NCBI GenBank assembly: GCA_021793115.1
Contig: JAJYTJ010000205.1
Location: forward strand, 1 to 5,959
DNA from: Actinomycetes bacterium
GTDB lineage: Bacteria; Actinomycetota; Actinomycetes; Actinomycetales; Cellulomonadaceae
DNA length: 5,959 nucleotides
Direction of reading: 5' to 3'
Every line of letters begins with the position of its first letter. Position 1 is the stretch's first letter. Below the pieces are notes generated by a model, which saw only the letters and a program-made list of their open reading frames with translations, did no database searches and was not told the DNA's origin. The position numbers and the translations under genes were made by a program. Positions 1 through 5,643 of the stretch are shown here, one piece after another.

Positions 1-11
1 GGCGGAGGGAG

Positions 12-107
12 GAGGTGGGGCGAGGGCGAGGTGGGGCGAGGGCGAGGTGGGGCGAGGGCGAGGTGGGGCGAGGGCGAGGTGGGGCGAGGGCGAGGTGGGG
101 CGAGGGG
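12..107. repeat. 16-bp tandem repeat array, six units
   Basis: Six head-to-tail copies of the 16-mer GAGGTGGGGCGAGGGC fill this stretch. The first five (starting at 12, 28, 44, 60 and 76) are identical and the sixth (92-107) ends in G instead of C. Bases 1-11 look like a worn copy, so the array may continue left of the window. The unit length is not a multiple of three, so all three frames are read in turn and a Gly/Arg/Ala-rich open frame results; I do not regard that as a real protein. Each unit has a GGGG and a GGG run separated by CGA, so two adjacent units meet the usual G-quadruplex pattern on the plus strand. There are no spacers, so it is not a CRISPR array. It abuts the transposase remnant that follows. 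Confidence 0.93.
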
Positions 108-110
108 AAG

Positions 111-290
111 GTTGCCTCGCTGCTCAAGCGGTGGGTTGATCGGGACTCTGCACTACGGGATCGACGGGCGGCAGTTGCCGTACTACCTCGACGAGTTCAC
201 GTTCCGGTTCAACCGCCGCGACGCTCGCTGTTCTATCGCCTCATGGAGCAGGCGGTCGCGACCGACCCGCGCCCGCTGCGGAGCTGGTGA
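111..290 (+). pseudogene. IS1595-like transposase, decayed C-terminal fragment
   Basis: This is the end of a transposase gene of the IS1595 (ISXO2-like DDE) type, whose N-terminal and catalytic parts are missing or lie left of the window. The recognisable text jumps between frames: SLLKRW at 117-134 in one frame, then YYLDEFTFRFNRR at about 178-219 in a second frame, then SLFYRLMEQAVATDP from 225 back in the first frame, with a stop at 288-290. The tract YLDEF-FRFNRR followed by LFYRLL-QAV is characteristic of the C-terminus of this family. A few residues expected between FNRR and LFYRL are lacking, which fits a small deletion there. With two frame changes and a G-rich repeat array in place of upstream coding sequence, it cannot encode a working enzyme. 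The family assignment rests on recalled motifs and not on a search. Confidence 0.8.
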
Positions 291-327
291 CCGCCAAGCG
301 GCTGGTCCGAGCAGGCCGGGTTGCGTG

Positions 328-1251
328 TCAGGCGTGGCTGGCCAGTTCGTGCTCGGGGTGGGTCGCGGGTTCGATCTGGAAGGTCGAGTGTTCGACGGCG
401 ATGGCGAAGTGGGTCGCGACGCACTCTTGGAGTTCGTCGAGGATGCGGCCGGCGTGCCCGTCCTCGAAGCAGTCGTTCTCGACGACGATGTGCGCGGACA
501 GCACCGGCAACCCGGTCGCGATGAGGGACGCGTGCACGTCGTGGACTTCTCGCACGTGCTCGACGTCGAGCAGGTGCTGGCGCACGGCATCGAGATCGAG
601 ACTTGGCGGGGTGGACTCTAGGAGGACGGACGTCGTCTCCCACAGGATCTTCGCCGCGCGCGGGAGGATGAGGACACCGATGAGCAGGCCCGCGATCGCG
701 TCAGCGCGTTGCCATCCGGTGGTGGCGATGACGATCGCGGCGACAATGACGGCGACGGAGCCGAGCGCGTCGTTGACGACTTCGAGGAACGCGGCGCGCA
801 GGTTGAAGTTCGCGGACCGGCGTGAGGCGAGCACGAGCATCGACGCGATGTTCCCGACCAGGCCGATGACGCCGAACACGACCATTTCGGTCGAGGCGAT
901 CTCCGGCGGAGACCAGAGACGCTGGACGCCCTCGATCAGGACGTACACGCCGATGGCCAGAAGGATTGCAGACTGGGCGAGCGCGGCGAGGACCTCGGCG
1001 CGGCGGTACCCCCAGGTGCGTTGCGACGTGGCCGGGCGCAAGGACAGGTGCGCTGCGAACAGCGCCAGGGCCAGTCCTGCCGTGTCGGTGAGCATGTGCG
1101 CGGCATCGACGAGCAGGGCCAGGGAGCCGGTGATCAGCGCACCGATGACCTCCGCGACGAGGATCGACGCCGTGATTCCGAAGGCGATCGCCAGGCGGCC
1201 GCGGTGGTCCTCGGCGCCCGTCGGGGTCGCGTGATCGTGGTCGTGGCCCAT
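328..1251 (-). CDS. CDF-family (CzcD-like) divalent cation efflux transporter
   Basis: A 307-aa inner-membrane antiporter of the cation diffusion facilitator family, expected to export Zn, Cd, Co or a similar ion in exchange for protons. The start is MGHDHDHATP, giving a short His-rich N-terminus. Six membrane segments lie at roughly 18-40, 43-68, 86-106, 122-142, 155-178 and 182-204, followed by a cytosolic C-terminal domain (about 215-294) with the typical HDVH (237-240) and LSAHIVV (251-257) strands. The metal site is visible as H52xxxD56 in segment 2 and E157xxxD161 in segment 5; Glu at the latter position is also found in CzcD-type members, where other CDFs carry His or Asp. Length is normal for the family. 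Its ATG shares one base with the stop of the preceding gene (TGATG) and no good ribosome-binding site precedes it, so translation is probably coupled. It is the last gene of the cmtR operon. The metal cannot be read from sequence. Confidence 0.93.
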   Translation of the reverse strand: MGHDHDHATPTGAEDHRGRLAIAFGITASILVAEVIGALITGSLALLVDAAHMLTDTAGLALALFAAHLSLRPATSQRTWGYRRAEVLAALAQSAILLAIGVYVLIEGVQRLWSPPEIASTEMVVFGVIGLVGNIASMLVLASRRSANFNLRAAFLEVVNDALGSVAVIVAAIVIATTGWQRADAIAGLLIGVLILPRAAKILWETTSVLLESTPPSLDLDAVRQHLLDVEHVREVHDVHASLIATGLPVLSAHIVVENDCFEDGHAGRILDELQECVATHFAIAVEHSTFQIEPATHPEHELASHA

Positions 1252-1901
1252 CAGGACTCGTCCGCAAGGTCCTCGAGGGCTTCGAGCGGTGTGCACAGGT
1301 CGCCACCCCACGCCTCGATCCCCTCACGCACGGCGAGAGCAGCGACGACCAGTGCGGCGACAGAGTCGGCCCACTGCCAGCCGAACAGCGAGTTGGCGAC
1401 CAGCCCGACCAGTACCGTCGCCGACAGGTAGACGCACAACAGCAACTGCTTCGCATCGGCCTGCGCTGATCGTGAGCCGAGCTCGCGTCCGCTGCGCAAC
1501 TCCCACCAGGCCAGGGCCGGCATCACCAGCAGGCTCGCAGCCGTGATCCCGATACCGAGAGGGCTGTGCTCGACCCCGCCGCCGGCCACCCCGGTCAAGT
1601 TCAAGATCGCCTCGACCGTCACGTACGCGGCCAGAGCGAAGAACGCGACCGCGATGACCTTGACGGTAACCCGCTCCCAGCGCTCCGGGTCCTTGCGCGT
1701 GAACTGCCATGCCACGGCCGCCGCGGACGCAACCTCGATGACCGAGTCCAGACCAAACCCGATCAGTGCAGTCGACGACGCCAGGCGTCCCGCCGTGAGC
1801 GCCACGACGGCCTCGATGACGTTGTAGGTGATCGTGATCAAGAGGATCCACCGCACCCGGCGGTGCAGGACTGCCCGGCGATCGTCAGTGAGAGCGCTCA
1901 T
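1251..1901 (-). CDS. Short CDF-like cation transporter, membrane domain only
   Basis: A 216-aa membrane protein resembling the six-helix domain of cation diffusion facilitators; proteins of this size commonly sit beside CmtR-type regulators in actinobacteria. Predicted segments are at about 17-37, 44-66, 79-101, 116-136, 152-174 and 176-194. Segment 2 has the CDF-like stretch GFGLDSVIEVAS with D52 and E56 as candidate metal ligands. Segment 5 shows no obvious HxxxD-type partner, and the cytosolic C-terminal domain is absent: the protein ends about 20 residues after the last helix with a single Cys (C203). The chosen start (MSALTDD) has GGGGAG eight bases upstream (1910-1915) and overlaps the cmtR stop by 4 bp (ATGA); a 17-residue upstream extension would run further into cmtR and is less likely. 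Being between the sensor and the full CDF pump, it probably helps export the same metal, alone or as a partner. Mechanism and ion are inferred. Confidence 0.88.
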   Translation of the reverse strand: MSALTDDRRAVLHRRVRWILLITITYNVIEAVVALTAGRLASSTALIGFGLDSVIEVASAAAVAWQFTRKDPERWERVTVKVIAVAFFALAAYVTVEAILNLTGVAGGGVEHSPLGIGITAASLLVMPALAWWELRSGRELGSRSAQADAKQLLLCVYLSATVLVGLVANSLFGWQWADSVAALVVAALAVREGIEAWGGDLCTPLEALEDLADES

Positions 1902-2254
1902 GCCACGCACTCCCCGCCGCAGCCTGGGTTCGGACAGGATGCACCGATACACGGTGCGTCCTCGTCAACCGCGAGTGTCACCTCAATCAGCATCGCGAGA
2001 GCCCGTGCCAGACGTGGCTCCGAGATCTCGTACCGCGTCCGCCGACCTTCGGGCTCAGCCACGACGATCCCGCAGTCACGCAAACACGTCAGATGGTTTG
2101 ACACGTTCGACCGCGTCAACCCCAGGCTGGCCGCAAGCACGCCCGGATACCCCGGCCCCTCGAGCAAGGACATCAAGATCCGCGACCGCGTCGGATCAGC
2201 CATCGCCCGACCCAGCCTGTTCATCACGTCAACACGCGAAGCAATAGTCAGCAC
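1898..2254 (-). CDS. cmtR: CmtR-like ArsR/SmtB metal-sensing repressor
   Basis: A 118-aa winged-helix repressor of the ArsR/SmtB family, closest to the Cd/Pb sensor CmtR of Mycobacterium tuberculosis. The N-terminal stretch RLGRAMADPTRSRIL and the recognition region LGLTRSNVSNHLTCLRDCG (about 44-62) are typical. The three cysteines used by mycobacterial CmtR to bind metal occur at identical numbering: C57 and C61 in the DNA-recognition region and C102 in the tail. Three more cysteines (C107, C112, C116) make the C-terminus Cys-rich, while Cys4 of the mycobacterial protein is Ile here. The start is GTG; the first 23 residues align without gaps to recalled CmtR, which supports it over the internal Met11. 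There is no Shine-Dalgarno, fitting a leaderless mRNA. It is first in a three-gene operon with two efflux genes and, as in known CmtR systems, should repress its own promoter until metal binds. The identity is secure; exact metal range is not. Confidence 0.94.
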   Translation of the reverse strand: MLTIASRVDVMNRLGRAMADPTRSRILMSLLEGPGYPGVLAASLGLTRSNVSNHLTCLRDCGIVVAEPEGRRTRYEISEPRLARALAMLIEVTLAVDEDAPCIGASCPNPGCGGECVA

Positions 2255-2291
2255 CCGCTGACCATACAGCGAACACTGACCTATCGGTCAA
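2255..2291 (-). promoter_or_regulatory. Candidate cmtR promoter and operator, leaderless
   Basis: On the minus strand a -35-like TTGACC (2291-2286) is followed after 19 bases by a -10-like TATGGT (2266-2261). Six bases further on is the GTG start of cmtR, so transcription would begin at or very near the first base of the codon. A perfect inverted repeat TGACC-TATC-GGTCA (2277-2290) covers most of the -35 box, and a further TGACC (2259-2263) repeats with an 18-bp offset across the -10 box. A repressor bound there would block polymerase, so this is the best operator candidate for CmtR. The boxes are short and the 19-bp spacer is on the long side, so this is a reasoned guess. Confidence 0.5.
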
Positions 2292-2566
2292 GATCGCTTC
2301 ACTCAAGCAGATAGCCAAAACGCGCGTTCGATCGGAGTCGATCCCTGGCGTGTCGCGACGGGCGCCGGGGGGATGGCGCCCACCGCCGTGCAGTCGCCCC
2401 GACCCGAGCGAGGGGCGCTGCTTGTCTCGTCGTGCCCGTCGCGTGTTCGACGAGCCGTGCACACCTGTTGATGAAGGACCGTGCGTCCACCGGTTCCCGG
2501 CCACCGAGCTGGCGGTCGTTGGGCGGGCTCGATCCTGCGCCGAGGACGAGTCAAGGGAGGTGCGCG
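2292..2566. other. Divergent intergenic region with palindromes
   Basis: No coding region is supported here: open frames exist on both strands but none resembles a protein or has a plausible start signal, apart from the ribosome-binding site of the next gene (AAGGGAGG, 2553-2560). The region does hold an 8-bp palindrome GTCGCGAC (2352-2359) directly followed by a 7-bp inverted repeat GGGCGCC / GGCGCCC (2360-2366 and 2375-2381) with an 8-base loop. No run of T follows, so it is not a standard terminator. The plus-strand promoter for the 141-aa gene should lie in this interval, but I cannot pick out convincing -35 and -10 boxes. The rest shows nothing recognisable. Confidence 0.55.
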
Positions 2567-2992
2567 ATGGGATACACGTGGTCGAAGGGCGCCGGTGCGG
2601 TGCTCGAGCACACAGCCGTCGACTGGGGCGGGGTGTGGTCGTTGCTGTTCGCCGCCGGCAAGGCGGCGTTCCGCCTGTCCCTGGCATTGCCGCTCGGCGT
2701 GGGCGCCGACCTCGCGTACGCGGCGATGGACATCTGCGAGGCGCGCGACGAGGTCAGCTGGGCGCACCCCGAGGCGCCGATGACGGCGATCGCCGTCGAC
2801 CTGGGACCCGTCGGTCCGGTGGTCGACCTGCGGGCCACGTGCGGTGTGCTCGTCGGCCTGCTCGACGCCGCCCTGGACCGCCTCGCCCTGCTGGAGGACG
2901 GCGGGGCCGACGTCGACGGGCGGCGCGTGGCGCGCCAGGTCGCCTCGAAGCTGCGCGGTGCGCGGGAGGCGATCTTGGAGGTGGCGCGATGA
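2567..2992 (+). CDS. Conserved-looking hypothetical protein, 141 aa
   Basis: I do not recognise this protein. The start is well fixed by AAGGGAGG six bases upstream of the ATG, and 45 residues of open frame before it have no such signal and read as non-coding. The protein is 141 aa, rich in Ala, Leu, Val and Asp. Its N-terminal third (about 22-55) is hydrophobic with scattered Arg, Lys and Asp, so it is probably a buried helix and not a clear membrane anchor. The middle (about 73-90) looks like a beta strand pair, and the C-terminal part (about 92-139) is helical, ending with charged residues. There is no signal peptide and no known catalytic motif. It overlaps the 463-aa gene by 4 bp (ATGA), so the two are co-translated and probably work together. 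Codon use (strong G/C third positions) supports real coding. Such small paired genes are common on actinobacterial mobile elements, but no function can be assigned. Confidence 0.82.
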   Translation: MGYTWSKGAGAVLEHTAVDWGGVWSLLFAAGKAAFRLSLALPLGVGADLAYAAMDICEARDEVSWAHPEAPMTAIAVDLGPVGPVVDLRATCGVLVGLLDAALDRLALLEDGGADVDGRRVARQVASKLRGAREAILEVAR

Positions 2993-4380
2993 GCGCCACC
3001 TACGGCGACCTGATCGGCAAGGCCGGGGTGGACATCCACACCGGGCTGCTGCGGGTGATCCGCCGCGGCTTCGTCGACCAGCGGCAGGCGGCCAACACCG
3101 TCGGGGCGTACTACGACCTGATCGCCGCCCTGCGCTCGCACACGTGGCGACTGCTCGATCCGCTGCGGGTGCGCACGATCGACCTCATCGACGCTGGTGC
3201 GGACCCCGCGCGGGAAGACTTCGACGCGGTGGCCATGCGCACCTTCGCCGGCTTCGGCCCGCTGCGGGAGCGACCCACCTGGCTGCCGTACCCGGATGCC
3301 GACTTCGACCATCCGTGGCGCGATGCGGCCGACAAGCTCGGCGCCGCCGCCGACCTGCTGGACACGCACCTGGGCCGTGACGGGCGTGCATTGTCCGAGC
3401 AGGCAGACCTCGTCGCCGATCCGCACCGCCGTCGCGGCGCCCTGGCGTTCATCGCCCAGCTGACGAGTCTGACCGTCGGCGCCGACGCCGCGATCGGGGC
3501 CGCCTGCCGCCACCGGGATATCCCCTGGGAGCAGGTCAACCGGTGGCTGCCCGACCGGGCCGCGACCAAGGACCTCGTCGGCCGCCTGCATGAGATGGCC
3601 GCCACGTACGACCAGCACCCTGGCCTGCGCGACGTCGCGGTCAACGTCTACCCGGTGCGCGAAGGCGACCCGGTCCTCGAGCTCGGCGACCGGATGCTGC
3701 GCCTGCGGCACGCCGCCTGGGGACTGGCCGGCAGCGACCCCGACTACTCGGTCGTGACCCTGCACGACCTGGCCGGGCTGGGCATGACCGTCCACCTGCA
3801 CACCGCCGCAGCCCACGGCATCGACCTGACCACCCGCGCCCCGGCACCGCACCGGCTCGTGGCCACGGCGCACGCCTTCATGCAGCTGACGGCGGACCTG
3901 CGCGAGTATGTGGCGCCCGGGCCGCCGGACCCGTCGATCCGCACCGACGTCCTGGCCGCTTGTCGGTTGCTGGCCGAGCTCGCGCCGGTCGACGGGCCCG
4001 CCCGCGACTTGAGCATTGCCGACCCGCTCATCCGCGAGAGGCTGTCGGTCCTGCACGGCGCCTGCGACATCGCCGGGCAGATCGCCCGGATGAACGCCGT
4101 CACGTTCGCGACGCTGGCGCGCTCGGACCAGGTCCACATCCCCACCCGGCTCCTGAGCGGCGAGCTGCTGTCCGAGGCCCCGGACTTGGCCGAGGCCAAG
4201 CTCACCGGCGTCCAGCGCGTCGTCGCACCGCCGGTCCGCATCGCACAGACCGCGCAGCTGTACGACGCGATCTCGCAGGTCACCAACCACGTCGGCCCCT
4301 ACCAGCCAGCCCAGGTCCACGCCGCGAACTACGACCCGCCAGCCCTGTTCCGCTCCGCCGAGTTCGACGGACGCCCATGA
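2989..4380 (+). CDS. Hypothetical mostly helical protein, 463 aa
   Basis: An unrecognised 463-aa protein, predicted soluble and largely alpha-helical, with no signal peptide, membrane segment, Walker motif or other catalytic signature that I can identify. The start MSATYGDLIG has GGAGG seven bases upstream (2977-2981) inside the end of the previous gene and overlaps it by 4 bp; the frame is open for another 213 codons upstream, but that part lies over non-coding DNA and the other gene and is rejected. Visible features are a basic N-terminal segment (RVIRRGFVDQRQ, 22-33), many Ala/Leu/Asp-rich helices through the middle, a short stretch of aromatic and Pro residues at 97-110 and a Pro/Tyr/His-rich C-terminus (435-455). 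All-helical packing with regularly placed Leu and Arg would suit a structural or scaffold protein, but that is speculation. Its stop overlaps the start of the broken third gene by 4 bp, so all three once formed one unit. Confidence 0.85.
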   Translation: MSATYGDLIGKAGVDIHTGLLRVIRRGFVDQRQAANTVGAYYDLIAALRSHTWRLLDPLRVRTIDLIDAGADPAREDFDAVAMRTFAGFGPLRERPTWLPYPDADFDHPWRDAADKLGAAADLLDTHLGRDGRALSEQADLVADPHRRRGALAFIAQLTSLTVGADAAIGAACRHRDIPWEQVNRWLPDRAATKDLVGRLHEMAATYDQHPGLRDVAVNVYPVREGDPVLELGDRMLRLRHAAWGLAGSDPDYSVVTLHDLAGLGMTVHLHTAAAHGIDLTTRAPAPHRLVATAHAFMQLTADLREYVAPGPPDPSIRTDVLAACRLLAELAPVDGPARDLSIADPLIRERLSVLHGACDIAGQIARMNAVTFATLARSDQVHIPTRLLSGELLSEAPDLAEAKLTGVQRVVAPPVRIAQTAQLYDAISQVTNHVGPYQPAQVHAANYDPPALFRSAEFDGRP

Positions 4381-4676
4381 GCGCCAACCCTGTTGCCGGC
4401 CGACTGCGCTCCTGGGCGGCGGGGTCCCTACCCTTGACCGCCGCCGTGTCGCTTTGACGGGCGCTTCGCCACCCCTCGCAATCGTGGATCCGCGTCGAGC
4501 CGACCCGCGCGGTCCGGCTCGACGAGTAGTTCCTCGCCCCAGGCCTGGGCGGGCTGTCCGGCGGCGAACGACGAGTCCTCACCGTCGTCGCCGCACTGGC
4601 AGACTCCACCGGCACGCGACACATCGACCTGACCGACGCCGTCGCCGGCATCGACCGGCTGAACGTCACTGCGTAA
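4377..4676 (+). pseudogene. Third gene of the hypothetical operon, broken by two nonsense codons
   Basis: An ATG at 4377 overlaps the stop of the 463-aa gene by 4 bp, just as that gene overlaps its own predecessor, but it reads only 26 codons (MSANPVAGRL...) before TGA at 4455-4457. In the same frame the sequence goes on, meets TAG at 4527-4529, and then gives 48 protein-like codons, including LGGLSGGERRVLTVVAALAD and DAVAGIDRLNV, up to TAA at 4674-4676. No shift of frame is needed, the middle part (SWIRVEPTRAVRLDE) also looks like protein, and the resulting roughly 100-residue product would resemble small actinobacterial proteins with a Gly-Gly-Glu-Arg turn followed by helices. I recall similar sequences but cannot name a family. 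Two nonsense changes make an inactivated gene the best explanation; sequencing error or programmed readthrough are less likely. A separate functional 26-aa peptide is possible but unsupported. Confidence 0.6.
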
Positions 4677-4838
4677 CGCCTTATCGAGCAGCCGGCGGAC
4701 AAGAGGCCGTCAAGGCTACGAGGACCGAGGCCCAGGCGTGCAGACCTGACAAAGGCGTCCCCCTCAGGTTCGAGGACGGCCAGGTTTGGACCGGTGGTTC
4801 AGTCCCGCCGGGACGTCTGCCGTGTGGTGGACGTCGGA
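4677..4838. other. Intergenic gap between convergent genes
   Basis: The broken plus-strand gene and the minus-strand lgt-like gene converge on this gap, so a terminator would be expected. I see only weak structure: GTCCC-GCC-GGGAC (4802-4814), a 5-bp stem with a 3-base loop and no T run on either strand, and CCTC / GAGG (near 4762-4775) with a six-base loop. The heptamer GGACGTC occurs twice (4811-4817 and 4829-4835), 18 bp apart. No gene is supported. Confidence 0.4.
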
Positions 4839-5630
4839 TCAAGCCCCGGCGAGGTTCTGGGCCGGAGGGGCCACGATCTCCGGTCCGCCCGGGGCGGTGC
4901 GCGACCGCAAGCGCCCTCGGACGATAATCGCGGCGCCGACGATGACGCTGGCGAGCCCCCACAGCTGTGGCTGGGTCAGACCGAGCAGGACGCGTGTGTT
5001 GATCCGGAGGAACTCGACGAGGAACCGCGATGTCCCCGAGAGGATGAGGTAGGCGCCGAGGATCTCGAGCGGTGGCCGTGTGTGGCGCTGCAGCGCCCAG
5101 AGGATCGCGGCCATCACCAGTGCGGCGAGGAACTCGTAGAGCGGTGTGGGGTGCACGCGCACGACGGTAGGCACCACGCCGTTCGGGAACGCTTCGCCCC
5201 AGGGCAGCGATGTGGGCTTGCCGTACGTGCCGTCACCGGCCAGCCAGCATCCGATCCGGCCGATGCCGTAGGCCAGCGTCAGCGGGATGGCGGCGGAGTC
5301 GATGACGAACGTCGCGGGCAGGTGCCGTCGCCGGATGATGACCAGGAACGCCGCGACGCCGCCGATGAGCCCGCCGTACCAGGTGAACCCGGCGCCACCG
5401 AGGTGGTGCCACGAGAACTGGTCGGTGTGTTCGAGCAGGAAGTAGATCTTCCCGCCGACGAAGCCCCAGATGGTCGCCCAGATGACGAGGGAGTAGGCGT
5501 CGTCGTCCTTCAGTCCGCCCCGTCGGAAGGAGCGGCCGAGCAGCCATGCGGCGACCAACGCGGCCAGGGCCTTGCTGAGCCCGTAGGACTGGACGTGGAT
5601 GCCAAGGAAGGAGAACAGGATGGGTCGCAT
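4839..5630 (-). CDS. lgt: Lgt-family membrane protein (prolipoprotein diacylglyceryl transferase-like)
   Basis: A 263-aa polytopic membrane protein of the Lgt family, which moves a diacylglyceryl group from phosphatidylglycerol to the lipobox cysteine of prelipoproteins at the outer face of the membrane. Family hallmarks in order: MRPILFSFLGIHVQSYGL (N-terminus), WYGGLIGG (84-91), GIGRIGCWLAGDGTYG (122-137), VHPTPLYE (159-166) and TSRFLVEFLR (200-209). The signature differs from the classical GRIGNFINGE form: Cys128 stands where Asn146 of the E. coli enzyme is expected, and Tyr85 where His103 is expected, by motif alignment. Such variants are known in the family, so activity may persist or the substrate may differ. 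Length is normal and the C-terminal tail is short. The start 13 bp after the redoxin stop is chosen because it begins the family's N-terminal motif; no clear ribosome-binding site is seen, so coupling to the redoxin is likely. It may be an extra copy beside a housekeeping lgt elsewhere. Confidence 0.88.
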   Translation of the reverse strand: MRPILFSFLGIHVQSYGLSKALAALVAAWLLGRSFRRGGLKDDDAYSLVIWATIWGFVGGKIYFLLEHTDQFSWHHLGGAGFTWYGGLIGGVAAFLVIIRRRHLPATFVIDSAAIPLTLAYGIGRIGCWLAGDGTYGKPTSLPWGEAFPNGVVPTVVRVHPTPLYEFLAALVMAAILWALQRHTRPPLEILGAYLILSGTSRFLVEFLRINTRVLLGLTQPQLWGLASVIVGAAIIVRGRLRSRTAPGGPEIVAPPAQNLAGA

Positions 5631-5643
5631 GGTCGGCCGTGGC

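Noticed and set aside
12..107. CRISPR array
   Set aside because: The repeats are directly adjacent with no unique spacers and the unit is only 16 bp.
31..621. Long plus-strand open frame starting in the repeat array
   Set aside because: It is a chance frame: Gly/Arg-rich repeat text, then one correct stretch of the transposase remnant, then the antisense of the CDF gene.
2350..2988. Upstream extension of the 463-aa protein
   Set aside because: The frame is open but covers non-coding DNA and the entire 141-aa gene; the start at 2989 has a well-spaced GGAGG and an ATGA overlap.
2551..4320. 589-codon minus-strand open frame opposite the 463-aa gene
   Set aside because: It is a shadow of the plus-strand genes, typical of high-GC DNA. 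The plus-strand frames have ribosome-binding sites and overlaps, while this one has biased composition and no start signal.
4793..4809. tRNA T-arm-like stem-loop (GGTGG-TTCAGTC-CCGCC)
   Set aside because: The stem pairs with one G-T, but the loop lacks the conserved A after the purine and there is no matching acceptor, D or anticodon arm nearby. A tRNA remnant or attachment site cannot be supported.
4802..4814. Hairpin GTCCC-GCC-GGGAC as a terminator for the convergent genes
   Set aside because: The stem is only 5 bp and no T run follows on either strand, so it is below what I would call an intrinsic terminator.
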